Counted from the first letter of the stretch, positions 26,842 to 35,324 are shown. The stretch: 64,000 nucleotides of DNA from Anaerolineae bacterium (GCA_022822545.1 JAJEBE010000058.1:1-64000); one strand, 5' to 3'. The notes: a model not told the origin generated them from the letters alone. A program made the numbers and translations.

Positions 26842-27669
26842 TCAAGCGCGGCTTTCCTGTTCGTCTTCTTCGCCTTGATAGGCCAGCAGGTCGTCGAGCG
26901 ACATCTTGGGCAGGCGGTTCTCGGCCATGACGGCGCGCATCTCGGTGTTGATCTCGCCATCTTCGCCGATATGCCGGCGGATGTTGGCGCCGGTGGCTTC
27001 GGCGTATTCAAAGCGATGGTCCGCGATGGTGACGCCATCGGCGATGACGCGCATTGACCATTTGCCATCCAACTCCATCTGATCGTGCAGGGGCATACGG
27101 GTGTTTGGCGTGAGGAAATTGCGCCCGCGCGTCAAATGAAAGTCGTCCTCATGGACGTAGACCAGGTCGCCAACCGCGTCGACAATCTCGAAGCGGATAT
27201 TGCCGTTGGCTTCCATCGGCACGCGCAGCTGCACAAAGGGCTGAATGTAGTCGATATCGTCGGGCAGGGACCAGGTGCGGTATATCTGCGGTTCGCTATC
27301 TTCTTTGGTGGTCAGCAAGCCGATATCCACTGCGAGCACTTGCACATCATCGGGGTCGAGGCCGGCACGGGTCACTGATTCCAGGGCATGGCGGTAGACT
27401 CGCTGTTCGGCGCTGGCCGGCTGCTGGTGGAAGATCTCGTAATCGTCGTATTCTTCTTCGTCGGCTTGCTCGTAATCGTAGTGACTGTAGTCATAGGATT
27501 GGGCCGTGCTGTTGATATTGCTGCCGGCATTGTCGTTATCGAATTGGCGCACGAGGAAAAGCAAGCCGAGCAGCACCAGGATCACCGGGAAACTGTTCCC
27601 CAGGAGGGCTACCGCCCCTAGAGCCAGGAGGATAAAGGCGAGAAACCAGGTATTGCGGTTGTCCGGCAT
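26842..27669 (-). CDS. Membrane protein of unknown function (paralogue A)
   Basis: Residues 8-45 form one or two membrane helices (WFLAFILLALGAVALLGNSF, then a Leu/Val-rich segment). An acidic Tyr/Asp-rich linker leads to a soluble domain with VQVLAVDIGLL, PFVQLRVPMEANGNIRFEIV, DLVYVHEDDFHLTRG and GKWSMRVIADGVTIADH. The same blocks occur in the next gene. I do not recognise the family. The two genes are 14 bases apart and probably one operon. Confidence 0.7.
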   Translation of the reverse strand: MPDNRNTWFLAFILLALGAVALLGNSFPVILVLLGLLFLVRQFDNDNAGSNINSTAQSYDYSHYDYEQADEEEYDDYEIFHQQPASAEQRVYRHALESVTRAGLDPDDVQVLAVDIGLLTTKEDSEPQIYRTWSLPDDIDYIQPFVQLRVPMEANGNIRFEIVDAVGDLVYVHEDDFHLTRGRNFLTPNTRMPLHDQMELDGKWSMRVIADGVTIADHRFEYAEATGANIRRHIGEDGEINTEMRAVMAENRLPKMSLDDLLAYQGEEDEQESRA

Positions 27670-27683
27670 GTCTTCGTCCCCGT

Positions 27684-28505
27684 CTATTGCCGGCCGCGCG
27701 AGCGGCTCGACGAGTTGGTCTGCTGCAGCAGGTCTTTGAGCTGAGTCGTCTGCGGCTGCTCCGCTTCGTCGACGATGACGGCATCTTCCAGGTTGCGGCT
27801 GCGGCTGCGGCGGGCCGGCTCGGTCTCGGCTTCACCGCTCAATCGGCGGCGGCGTTCATTCACCGAGGGCGAAAGCATCAGGTTGTGCATGCCGATGAGG
27901 TTGTTATCCACATAGACGCGCAGGTCCCAATCGCCATTGCCATCGACGCCGCGATTGCCCGCCAGCGGCAAGTGATGATCGGCCAGCAAGCTCAACTCGC
28001 CTTCGCGCAGGTAGGTCTTCATCTCGTGCACGTATTGCTCTTCGCCGAGATGATTGTAGATTTCATAGCGGATCAGCGCCTGGCGCTCCGCCTCTTCCGG
28101 CATCACATAGAGCGTGATGAAGGGGCGGGCGCCGTCGTCATCTTTCGAGATATTTCTTGTCCGGCGCATCGCCAAGCCTTCGACGCCGGTCTGCATCGCG
28201 ATCAAGCCGATATCCAGCATGACAATGCCGTTGCGATTGAAATAGCCGGCGCGGGCGGCGGCCCGTTCCGAGGCTTCGCGCGCTTGCGGCGTAATCCGGC
28301 GTTGCAGGGGCGCGCGATGCAGCGCATCAAGCAGGCTCGCCCGTTCCGGACCCAGCTCGATCATCGAGGCGATGATAGCGACAGCCAGAACACCAATGAG
28401 GGAAAGCTGCACCGCAGCCGACACCGGCGCCGCCAACAGGGCAAAACCAATCAACAAGGTCATGGCGAGCAGCCAAGCCGTATTGCGACGTTTCAAGCGG
28501 ATCAT
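27684..28505 (-). CDS. Membrane protein of unknown function (paralogue B)
   Basis: Two N-terminal helices (TAWLLAMTLLIGFALLAAPV and the next 25 residues) precede a soluble domain matching its neighbour: GIVMLDIGLIAMQ, PFITLYVMPEE, LIRYEIYNHLGEEQYVHEM, LREGELSLLADHHLPL and GDWDLRVYVDNNLIGMHN. The last 60 residues are Arg/Ser/Gln-rich. The pair evidently arose by duplication. The shared domain probably faces one side of the membrane, but its role is not known to me. Confidence 0.7.
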   Translation of the reverse strand: MIRLKRRNTAWLLAMTLLIGFALLAAPVSAAVQLSLIGVLAVAIIASMIELGPERASLLDALHRAPLQRRITPQAREASERAAARAGYFNRNGIVMLDIGLIAMQTGVEGLAMRRTRNISKDDDGARPFITLYVMPEEAERQALIRYEIYNHLGEEQYVHEMKTYLREGELSLLADHHLPLAGNRGVDGNGDWDLRVYVDNNLIGMHNLMLSPSVNERRRRLSGEAETEPARRSRSRNLEDAVIVDEAEQPQTTQLKDLLQQTNSSSRSRGRQ

Positions 28506-28607
28506 GAACTCACCGTTTCACGCGGCGCACTTTGCTACCACTCCATTTTAACACTATCTTTGTCCCGCTTCACATTGTCAGTCTGCGCCGGCCCGCCGCC
28601 CACGGGC

Positions 28608-29081
28608 TTAGCGCTGGCTCTGAAGCAAAGGGTCATCTTCTTCATCCGGGCCGAGGTATGCCAGTTCGCCGTCATCGCTCAGCCGCAAGCCGCGTCCCTT
28701 GTAATTGTCCAGTTCATAGACATCCGCGTCTTCAATCTCATCATCTTCGTACAGGCGTTGGCGCCGCAATGCCTCGTGCGCTCTCGCTATTTGCAACTGC
28801 CGCGTGACCTCGGCTTCAATTGCCGCTTCATGTTTACGAGCGCCGAAGCCATGTTGGTAGTTGTAGGTGACGAAATGCATCACCATGCCAATGCCCCAAC
28901 CGGCCGTAACAAATACAGGCCAAGCAAACCCTCTGGATGTGAGGAACCATATCAACCAGAGAAAGATGTTGGTGGCCAGAAATGCGACGGCGTGAGAGAT
29001 CAGTTCGTTACGCGCCTCGAAGCGCTTCTCTACCTTGTCGCGGATATTGTCTTCCATGGCGGCGCTGTTCTTGCGTTTCAT
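28608..29081 (-). CDS. 2TM-domain protein (single domain)
   Basis: The 157-residue protein carries one 2TM domain: a charged amphipathic lead-in (KVEKRFEARNELISHAVAFL), two helices, and HFVTYNYQHGFGARKHEAAI. A charged coiled segment leads to the tail motif KGRGLRLSDDGELAYL. ATG 29081 is chosen because AGGAG lies five bases upstream; the frame extends to 29099. It is the first of three adjacent 2TM genes, all on the minus strand. Confidence 0.8.
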   Translation of the reverse strand: MKRKNSAAMEDNIRDKVEKRFEARNELISHAVAFLATNIFLWLIWFLTSRGFAWPVFVTAGWGIGMVMHFVTYNYQHGFGARKHEAAIEAEVTRQLQIARAHEALRRQRLYEDDEIEDADVYELDNYKGRGLRLSDDGELAYLGPDEEDDPLLQSQR

Positions 29082-29106
29082 CGAATCTCCTATCGGCAAA
29101 AGTCTT

Positions 29107-29871
29107 CTATCGGCTCATACGCTGTTGAACGGCTTCCAAGTCTTCCAACGACCATGCCTCCGTTGACGCGTTAATATCCTGCGAATCTATGACTTGGGCT
29201 GGTCCGTTTGTCCCTGCGGCTTGTCTTGCTCCACGCCGCTGTTCACGCTCGAGTTCCCGCGCCACCTGCGCCTCGATTTTCGCCTCCCGAGCAGCCGCAG
29301 ACCTGCCATAAGCGAAGATGTAGCGCAGGATATGCGCCGCCAAGCCGATGCCCCAGACGCCGAAGAACGATACGACATCGCGCCATGCGGTCAAATCCAT
29401 GATTCGGCTTGGGGTTAAGCTGTGCGAATGCAAAAGGAAAGCCATGCTCGCGACGCCGGCGAATAAGGCCAGGTGCTGCCAAACAAGCCGCAGATTCTTG
29501 AGCTTGTCGTCCAGCTGCAATCGGACCAGTTCCTCCTGCTCCTCGGCTTCTTCGTCATCCGCCTGGCGCAATTGTTCTTGGATGCGCGCTTCTGTTTCCG
29601 CTTCATGTCGGTCGCGTCCGCGCCCGTGCCGGAAATAGTAGCGGATGAAATGCAGCGCGCCGGACATGCCGAAGATGCCATAAAGCAAGACTTGATCCTG
29701 AAAAGCGCTGCTGAACCGCAAGCCCCAAAGATCGGGCAAGTTGTAAAGCAAGAGAATGCCGGCGCCCAGAATTAGCAAAAGATGAAAGGCGAGGGCGCCC
29801 TTTGCCCGGAACTTCTGCTCCATGCGCTCGCGAATATCGGCTCGGGCGACCGGTTTGGACTTCTGCTTCAT
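29107..29871 (-). CDS. Protein with two 2TM domains
   Basis: Two copies of the 2TM module occupy residues 10-90 (MEQKFRAKGALAFHLLLILG ... LHFIRYYFRHGRG) and 120-200 (KNLRLVWQHLALFAGVASMA ... LAAHILRYIFAYGRS). They are separated by an acidic helix-forming linker. Four membrane helices are expected. The stop lies 25 bases before the next 2TM gene. A 15-bp tandem duplication precedes its start, duplicating a possible ribosome-binding site. Confidence 0.8.
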   Translation of the reverse strand: MKQKSKPVARADIRERMEQKFRAKGALAFHLLLILGAGILLLYNLPDLWGLRFSSAFQDQVLLYGIFGMSGALHFIRYYFRHGRGRDRHEAETEARIQEQLRQADDEEAEEQEELVRLQLDDKLKNLRLVWQHLALFAGVASMAFLLHSHSLTPSRIMDLTAWRDVVSFFGVWGIGLAAHILRYIFAYGRSAAAREAKIEAQVARELEREQRRGARQAAGTNGPAQVIDSQDINASTEAWSLEDLEAVQQRMSR

Positions 29872-29901
29872 TAGTCTTACCCTCGCTAGTCTTACCCTCG
29901 C
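29872..29901 (-). repeat. 15-bp tandem duplication before a 2TM gene
   Basis: TAGTCTTACCCTCGC occurs at 29872-29886 and 29887-29901. On the minus strand the unit contains GAGGG and ends just before the ATG at 29871, so the translation start region has been duplicated. Confidence 0.85.
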
Positions 29902-30657
29902 TCAGCCCATACCGGCTGTTCGTCCCGCCGCGGCCGAACTGGCATCGATGGCGTCATCGAATTCTCCCTCGGCGGTCAAGCGCAAACGTCGTCCACGCAA
30001 TTCGCCGAGATCCAGCGCAGTCGCTTCTTCCCTGCGCTCATGCCGTTCTCGTCGCGCTCGAGAGCGCTCGCGTGACCGATGCCACTCCTGTTCGACGGCC
30101 GCGTCGATCTTTCGCGCGCGTCCGCTCGGAGTCCGGCCGTGCACAAAAAAGAAGCGAATTGCGTGTAGCCCGAAAGCCAGGCCAAACCAACTCATCACCT
30201 CAATCAAGTGTTGCATCCCAAAACTCACAGGAGGGCTCATTACGGCAGGAATATAGAAGGCAAGAAACATCATCAATGTCAAGGCATGGGCCGCCAGCAG
30301 TCGCCGCGCTGTGATGCGCTTGGCGACGCGCTCCTCTATGAGGAGTTCTTCGTCTTCATCCAGCGCCGTCCGTTCAAGTTGCTCGTCGATGACGCGTTCA
30401 ATTTCGTCAGCGCGCGCAACCGCGCCCGGTCCGGAGCGATAGTAATAACGCAAGCCATGCAGTGCGAGCGGAATCGTCCAAAAGCCGCCAAGAAAGATGT
30501 ACTCCCGCAGATCCCACCAAGTGACATTCAAACTGAAGACGATGGCGACGCCGAGGTAGACGAGCAGGTGAAGCAGCAGATCGCGGCGCCCGGCCATCCG
30601 CTTTTTGATGCGGTAACGAATCAATTCCGCGTCTATATTCCGCTGCCTGACTGACAT
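29902..30657 (-). CDS. Protein with two 2TM domains and GRRLRLTAEGE tail
   Basis: Two 2TM modules are seen at residues 15-85 (RIKKRMAGRRDLLLHLLVYL ... ALHGLRYYYRSGPG) and 110-180 (ITARRLLAAHALTLMMFLAF ... GLHAIRFFFVHGRT). A basic Arg-rich coiled segment follows, then LRGRRLRLTAEGEFDDAI, the same tail motif as in the single-domain paralogue at 28608. It is the promoter-proximal gene of the 2TM group. Cellular role unknown; membrane stress or envelope maintenance would be speculation. Confidence 0.8.
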   Translation of the reverse strand: MSVRQRNIDAELIRYRIKKRMAGRRDLLLHLLVYLGVAIVFSLNVTWWDLREYIFLGGFWTIPLALHGLRYYYRSGPGAVARADEIERVIDEQLERTALDEDEELLIEERVAKRITARRLLAAHALTLMMFLAFYIPAVMSPPVSFGMQHLIEVMSWFGLAFGLHAIRFFFVHGRTPSGRARKIDAAVEQEWHRSRERSRARRERHERREEATALDLGELRGRRLRLTAEGEFDDAIDASSAAAGRTAGMG

Positions 30658-30838
30658 CTCGCCCCCGGTTTGCCTTTTCCGGCTTAGCCGCTATCGCTCG
30701 CCAAAAGCAAGCGATGTAACAAAGAATGCCGTCCCAATCATAATACCGATTGCGGCGGGCAAATGACCAGTGATTTTCATCATTCCCTACTGGGAGTACG
30801 CAAAGCGGGGACTGGCGGTTGTAAGGCTGCCCAAAGCG

Positions 30839-31807
30839 TCAACTCGTGCCGAAGGTCAAGCCGAGGTCATTGAGCCAGCGGCGATAGGCGATCGCGGTCT
30901 TATCGCTGCGCAGGTGCAGCTCCGCCTGCAGATCCAGCGGCAGCAGTTCTGGGCGCTGCGACTGCACGATGGGCAAGTCCTGCATGGCGATCTCGTCTTG
31001 AAAGGCGCGCAAGGTCTCATCCGTGCCATCGCCGTGCGTTATCACCATCCACATCCACATCAGCGACTTGACTTCTTCGATCGGCGTGACCATCAGTAGA
31101 ATCGCGAATTTCTCTTGCGCTTCCTTGCGGAAGTAAGCCACCAGCGGCCGGTAGACTTTATAGGTGTAGGTCACCCAATTGGGGATATGCGAGCCATCGG
31201 GATTGGGCTGAAAGACTCGGATATCGGAGGCGGTGATGCCGCGCTCGTCCGTGACGACATCGTAATCGGGTATCTCCGGACGCTCTTGCGTGCCCAGGAT
31301 GTTCTCGTGCACAAAAGGAAAATGCGCCACGTCGAGAAAGTTCTCCACCATGCGCGGGCCGGCCGCCTGAAATTCGTAGGCGCCGCAGAGTATCTTGCGA
31401 TAAGAATCGTCTTCCCATTCTTCGAAGTTGGGAATGTCATTGGCCGGCTGGCCCAGGCAAACCCAAACCATGTCGTAAGCGACGGCCGCGTGATAGGCGA
31501 AGGCGCGCGCTTTGGTCGGCGGCCGCTGCTCCGGATGCGCCGGGATATTGACGCATTGCCCGGCGGCGTCATAGGTCCAGCCATGATAGGGGCATTGCAG
31601 GGTGTCATCGGGCAGAACCTCGCCCAGCGACAAGCGCGTGCCGCGATGCACGCAGAGGTCTTTCCAGGCGCGGATTTCCGAGCCGGCGCGCCAGATGACA
31701 ATGTCCTCGCCCAGGACGCGAGCGCCGATCACATTGTTGGCCGCTTCCAGTTGCGCCACCGGCAGCACCGCGTGCCAGTCGTTGAGCAGAATCGGATCCT
31801 GAATCAT
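30839..31807 (-). CDS. Rieske [2Fe-2S] aromatic-ring oxygenase-like protein
   Basis: The 322-residue product has Rieske ligands CVHRG and CPYHGW in the N-terminal third, and the mononuclear iron site NFLDVAHFPFVHEN followed by QDLPIVQSQRPE, the arrangement of VanA/pheophorbide-a-oxygenase-type monooxygenases. It would hydroxylate or demethylate an aromatic compound with electrons from a separate reductase not found here. I start it at ATG 31807; the frame runs on to 31930 without homology. An extended -10 lies just upstream. Confidence 0.9.
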   Translation of the reverse strand: MIQDPILLNDWHAVLPVAQLEAANNVIGARVLGEDIVIWRAGSEIRAWKDLCVHRGTRLSLGEVLPDDTLQCPYHGWTYDAAGQCVNIPAHPEQRPPTKARAFAYHAAVAYDMVWVCLGQPANDIPNFEEWEDDSYRKILCGAYEFQAAGPRMVENFLDVAHFPFVHENILGTQERPEIPDYDVVTDERGITASDIRVFQPNPDGSHIPNWVTYTYKVYRPLVAYFRKEAQEKFAILLMVTPIEEVKSLMWMWMVITHGDGTDETLRAFQDEIAMQDLPIVQSQRPELLPLDLQAELHLRSDKTAIAYRRWLNDLGLTFGTS

Positions 31808-31840
31808 GAGGCTAGCTCCCGCAAACAACCTGCGCCTGAA

Positions 31841-31849
31841 ATTATAGCA
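31841..31849 (-). promoter_or_regulatory. Extended -10 promoter for the Rieske gene
   Basis: On the minus strand TGCTATAAT (31849-31841) is a consensus extended -10, placing the transcript start about 27 bases before ATG 31807. The -35 position is poor (CGGAGC). Confidence 0.65.
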
Positions 31850-32003
31850 CAGGTCAATAACCCGCTCCGCCCTGCCAGCGTCGCTAAATCCAAGGCATAT
31901 AGGCGCGACCCGCCGGGTCCCGGCCCCCACTTATGACTTCCCATGCGCAGCCGCTAATGTACCATAGCGTCCGTGGCATAGGGATCAAGACGAGGAGCGG
32001 GAC

Positions 32004-32762
32004 ATGTCAAAACTTGAAGGCAAGGTCGCTTTGGTGACAGGCGCCGCGGCGGGCATCGGACGAGCGAGCGCGCTGGCATTGGCGCGAGAGGGGGCCGCGG
32101 TCTGTGTCTCGGATATCAACAGCGAAGGCGCGCAGGCAACGGCCCGGCGCATCATTGACGAAGGCGGCCGCGCCATCTCCGTGACTTGCGATGTGACACG
32201 GGTGGAAGATGTATCAGCGCTGGTGGAGGCGACGGTCGACGCTTTCGGCGGGCTGGACGCGGCGGTCAACAACGCCGGCATCTCCGGCTATTTCTTCCAA
32301 CGCCTGCACGAAGCCGATGACGAGATGTTCGAACGCGTGCTGGATGTCAACCTGCGCGGCGTCTGGCGCTGCATGAAAGCCGAGCTCAATCAGATGCTGC
32401 CGGGTGGCGGCGCCATCGTCAATATCGCGTCGGTCGCCGGTTTGATCGGCGCGCCGAAAGCAGCCGATTATACCGCCAGCAAACACGCGGTGATCGGCAT
32501 TACCAAGTCGGCGGCGCTGGATTACGCCAAGAGCGGCATCCGCGTCAACGCCGTCTGCCCCGCTTACATCGATACTGCGATGGTGCAAGGCGCGATTCAA
32601 GGCAATCCGGCGATGGCGTCGATCATGACCCGGGCGATCCCGATGGGTCGGTTGGGCCAGCCGGAGGAGATTGCCGAGGCGGTGGTCTGGCTCTGCTCCG
32701 ATGCTGCGTCTTTCGTCACGGGTCATGCGCTGGTGTTGGATGGCGGCTTGGCGGCGATGTGA
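32004..32762 (+). CDS. Short-chain dehydrogenase/reductase (FabG-like)
   Basis: A classical 252-residue SDR with VTGAAAGIGRASALALARE (residues 11-29), NNAG near 88-91, the catalytic Ser in IVNIASVAGL, and YTASK in the active site. C-terminal LCSDAASFVTGHALVLDGG is typical of glucose dehydrogenase/FabG-type members. GAGGAG ends six bases before ATG 32004. It is divergent from the Rieske oxygenase and may act in the same pathway, but the substrate is unknown. Confidence 0.92.
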   Translation: MSKLEGKVALVTGAAAGIGRASALALAREGAAVCVSDINSEGAQATARRIIDEGGRAISVTCDVTRVEDVSALVEATVDAFGGLDAAVNNAGISGYFFQRLHEADDEMFERVLDVNLRGVWRCMKAELNQMLPGGGAIVNIASVAGLIGAPKAADYTASKHAVIGITKSAALDYAKSGIRVNAVCPAYIDTAMVQGAIQGNPAMASIMTRAIPMGRLGQPEEIAEAVVWLCSDAASFVTGHALVLDGGLAAM

Positions 32763-32777
32763 GATTCGAGTTAGGTT

Positions 32778-32807
32778 TTGACAACGTAAAATCTGACGGT
32801 CTATACT
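32778..32807 (+). promoter_or_regulatory. Consensus sigma-70 promoter for DUF4160-DUF2442 pair
   Basis: TTGACA (32778-32783), an 18-base spacer and TATACT (32802-32807) form one of the strongest promoters in the window. The start would fall around 32813, next to a TTG at 32812 and 11 bases before ATG 32824, giving a leaderless or near-leaderless message. Confidence 0.8.
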
Positions 32808-32811
32808 AGAG

Positions 32812-33063
32812 TTGCGCGAAGCTATGGTTACGATTCTGCATCGACAGCGGTACGGATACGATGTTGTCATTCATACGAACGAGCACGGACCAGCGCATGT
32901 CCACGTCTTTCGTGGAGGGAAACAGCTGAAAGCGGAGTTGCTTCCCATTCGCATTGTTGACAACGGCGGTTTCAATAATCGCGAGACACGACGGATACGG
33001 ACGCTACTAGAAGAGCATCACGCGCTATTGCTGCGCGAGTGGACAAGGCTTCATGGTGAATGA
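32812..33063 (+). CDS. DUF4160 family protein
   Basis: An 83-residue protein of the DUF4160 family, recognisable by YGYDVVIHTNEHGPAHVHVF and AELLPIRIVDNGGFNNRETR, with a final helix LLEEHHALLLREWTRLH. TTG 32812 or ATG 32824 may be the start; the promoter position favours little or no leader. It is followed 15 bases later by a double DUF2442 gene. DUF4160 and DUF2442 genes commonly occur side by side and have been regarded as a possible toxin-antitoxin-like module, though the biochemical role is unproven. Confidence 0.85.
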   Translation: MREAMVTILHRQRYGYDVVIHTNEHGPAHVHVFRGGKQLKAELLPIRIVDNGGFNNRETRRIRTLLEEHHALLLREWTRLHGE

Positions 33064-33078
33064 AAGGCTGCAAAGCGC

Positions 33079-33741
33079 ATGAAGAAGAGTACTAGCTACA
33101 TAGATGAGTGGCCCATCATTCACGACGAACGTTGTCATGCGCGCGCAGTTCGTTTCACCAAGGAGCACGTCATGGTCAACTTGGCTGACGGCCGCATGAT
33201 GGGCGTCCCTCTTAACTGGTTCCCACCTATTCAAAGCGCCGCTGACCAACAGCGGCAGAACTACATCAGCTACAGCTCAAGCGTTTATTGGCATGATGTC
33301 GACGATGGTATTGACATGATCGCCATGCTAACTGGCATGTACATCGTGCCAGTTTACGAACGGGAGTTTCGCCCCAAACCCCATGTGCCCAGAACCTGCG
33401 TATACCTGGATGGTGGCGAGAAGCGCACGAGCGGCGGCATGGAGGGTGTTCCCTTCGTGCATGATACACGCAACATTCCACGAGCCCTACGCTTCACAGA
33501 TGACCACCTCATAGTCGACCTGGCAGACGATCGCCTCCTTTTCCTGCCAATGCGCTTTTCTCCTAGGTTGGCTCAAGCCACCGACAAACAGCGACAGAAT
33601 TACAAATGCGAGGGACTGGAATTGCGCTGGGACGAATTGGACGAAAACATAGACCTTATCGCCATGCTCACCGGCTTTTATGACCTGGATGCGCCGTATC
33701 CCCAAGACACAATCAAGCCCGCCAGCGCCGCCGCTACTTGA
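33079..33741 (+). CDS. Protein with two DUF2442 domains
   Basis: Residues 10-95 and 118-205 are two copies of DUF2442. The first reads ARAVRFTKEHVMVNLADGRM and MGVPLNWFPPIQSAADQQRQ; the second reads PRALRFTDDHLIVDLADDRL and FLPMRFSPRLAQATDKQRQN. DUF2442 proteins are normally single-domain and about 80-100 residues. The two copies differ enough that the duplication is old. The gene ends eight bases inside the convergent DUF58 gene. Confidence 0.85.
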   Translation: MKKSTSYIDEWPIIHDERCHARAVRFTKEHVMVNLADGRMMGVPLNWFPPIQSAADQQRQNYISYSSSVYWHDVDDGIDMIAMLTGMYIVPVYEREFRPKPHVPRTCVYLDGGEKRTSGGMEGVPFVHDTRNIPRALRFTDDHLIVDLADDRLLFLPMRFSPRLAQATDKQRQNYKCEGLELRWDELDENIDLIAMLTGFYDLDAPYPQDTIKPASAAAT

Positions 33742-34654
33742 CCAAACCCGCTCGCCGCATATCCGACAGGATGAGCCGCTCCCAGGGCGCATCCGTCTCC
33801 AGCGGGAAATAGTGCGCGCCACGGCGCAGGCATTCCTCGCGTATATCCGCGCGCCAGGCCGCCAGCCGCTGCTGATATAGGCCCAACATCGCCCCGTCTA
33901 CGGTCACCTCTTGCTGCAATTCCGTTTCGACGTCGACCAGGCTGAGATCGCCCGCCACCGGCGGCCGCACTTCTTCCGGCGCCAGCACATGCGCGAAGGC
34001 CACCTCATGCCCGCGGCTCAGCAAGGCGTTTAAGCCATCGAGATAAGCGCCCTCAAGCGAAAACATATCGCTGACGATAATGGTCAAGCCGGGGCGGCGC
34101 GCCCTGATGGCGTAGTCGCTTAAGGCGCTGTCCAGATCGGTGATGCCGTCGGCGGCGATATCGCTGACGAAGCGCAGCATAGGGATGATCTGCGCCCGGC
34201 CACGCGCCGGACCAAAAGTCGCCAGGCGCCGGTCGTTGATCGCCGTCAGCGTGAGGCGATCGCCGCTCGTCAGCGAGACATAAGCCAGCCCGGCGATGAT
34301 GCGCTTGGCATAGAGCAGCTTGTGCTGCTCCGGCTCGCCCTCGGGCGGGAAGTCCATACTGGCCGAGGCATCGAAGATCAGATGTGCCGCCAGGTCTTCT
34401 TCATCTTCCAGCAGCTTGATATATGGGCGCTCGAGGCGGGCGTAGATATTCCAGTCCAGTTGGCGCAGGTCATCACCGGCGACGTAGTTGCGGTAATCGG
34501 CGAATTCGATGCTCGTCCCGCGTTTGATTGAGCGGCGATCGCCTTTGATCGCGCCGACGCGGACTTTCTTGGCGACCAGCATTAAAGGCTCGAGGCGGCG
34601 GCGAATCCCTTCGGGCAGGAGGGGCGGCGTCTCAACTTGCTGCGACAAGGTCAC
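33734..34654 (-). CDS. DUF58 domain protein (MoxR-associated, vWA-like)
   Basis: The 306-residue protein shows the DUF58 signature GTSIEFADYRNYVAGDDLRQ followed by LDWNIYARLERPYIKLLEDE, and a vWA-like metal site DASASMDFP with TIIVSDMFSLEGAYLD later. DUF58 proteins usually pair with a MoxR AAA+ ATPase, which is absent here. It overlaps the upstream acetyltransferase gene by four bases, so they form a two-gene operon. Confidence 0.9.
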   Translation of the reverse strand: MTLSQQVETPPLLPEGIRRRLEPLMLVAKKVRVGAIKGDRRSIKRGTSIEFADYRNYVAGDDLRQLDWNIYARLERPYIKLLEDEEDLAAHLIFDASASMDFPPEGEPEQHKLLYAKRIIAGLAYVSLTSGDRLTLTAINDRRLATFGPARGRAQIIPMLRFVSDIAADGITDLDSALSDYAIRARRPGLTIIVSDMFSLEGAYLDGLNALLSRGHEVAFAHVLAPEEVRPPVAGDLSLVDVETELQQEVTVDGAMLGLYQQRLAAWRADIREECLRRGAHYFPLETDAPWERLILSDMRRAGLVK

Positions 34655-35196
34655 TCGCTCCTGTCGCTGTCGTCTTCATCTTCGGGCGCGTCCGAGTCCA
34701 ACTCAATTTCATCCTCGTCGCCCGGCTCGTCCACAGCGTCCTCGTCTTCTTCGAACTCAAATTCCAGCAGTGCGACATGGCGGCCGCGGAACATCTCCTC
34801 GCGCTGCACGAACCCAAGTTTCTCGAAGAGCTTGCGCCCGGCGATATTTTCCGGCGCGTAACGCGCGATCACCATTTCGCTGTTCTCAAATTCATGGATC
34901 ATGTCAATGAGACGATCGCAGACCGCGTAGCCATGCCCTTGACGCTGATAATCGCGATCAATCGTAAGCCGCTCGATAATCCACTGCGTGGGATTCTCCG
35001 CGTGGATCAACATCACGTAGCCGATCAACTGCCCATCGTGGTAGATGGAGTAGGTGGTTACGGCCGGATGCCGCGTTTGCATCCACGTGAGGACTACGTT
35101 TCTGGTGAAGCGCCGCTGTCTTGGCTTGACCCGGATTGCTCTCAGCGCCAGAAACTCGCTTATGGATGTCAATTCGACGAGTTTGATATCAGGCAT
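34651..35196 (-). CDS. GNAT-family N-acetyltransferase with acidic tail
   Basis: The GNAT core covers residues 1-145, with LIGYVMLIHAENPTQWIIER, the acetyl-CoA binding loop DRDYQRQGHGYAVCDRLIDM and the closing NIAGRKLFEKLGFVQRE. The last 35 residues are almost entirely Asp and Glu, which is odd for the family and may bind basic partners. The substrate is unknown. Confidence 0.85.
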   Translation of the reverse strand: MPDIKLVELTSISEFLALRAIRVKPRQRRFTRNVVLTWMQTRHPAVTTYSIYHDGQLIGYVMLIHAENPTQWIIERLTIDRDYQRQGHGYAVCDRLIDMIHEFENSEMVIARYAPENIAGRKLFEKLGFVQREEMFRGRHVALLEFEFEEDEDAVDEPGDEDEIELDSDAPEDEDDSDRSE

Positions 35197-35296
35197 TTAC
35201 AGACAAGATCCATTCAATGCTATTTGAGACCAGGATTAGTGTGCCACAAACAGAAAGATAGTCCAGTGATTTTCCAATAGCAAAGAGTCGATTCGC

Positions 35297-35324
35297 GATT
35301 GCCGCGTCGCTGGACACGGCAATC
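35297..35324. other. Hairpin upstream of catalase
   Basis: GATTGCCG (35297-35304) and CGGCAATC (35317-35324) form an eight-pair stem with a 12-base loop in the 190-base divergent gap, about 60 bases before the catalase ATG. It could be a protein-binding site or a leader structure; no known box is recognised. Confidence 0.4.

Noticed and set aside
30770..31099. 109-codon plus-strand open frame
   Set aside because: It mostly overlaps the Rieske gene antisense and has no homology.
32004..33741. SDR, DUF4160 and DUF2442 as one operon
   Set aside because: A near-consensus promoter lies directly after the SDR stop, so the DUF pair is separately transcribed.
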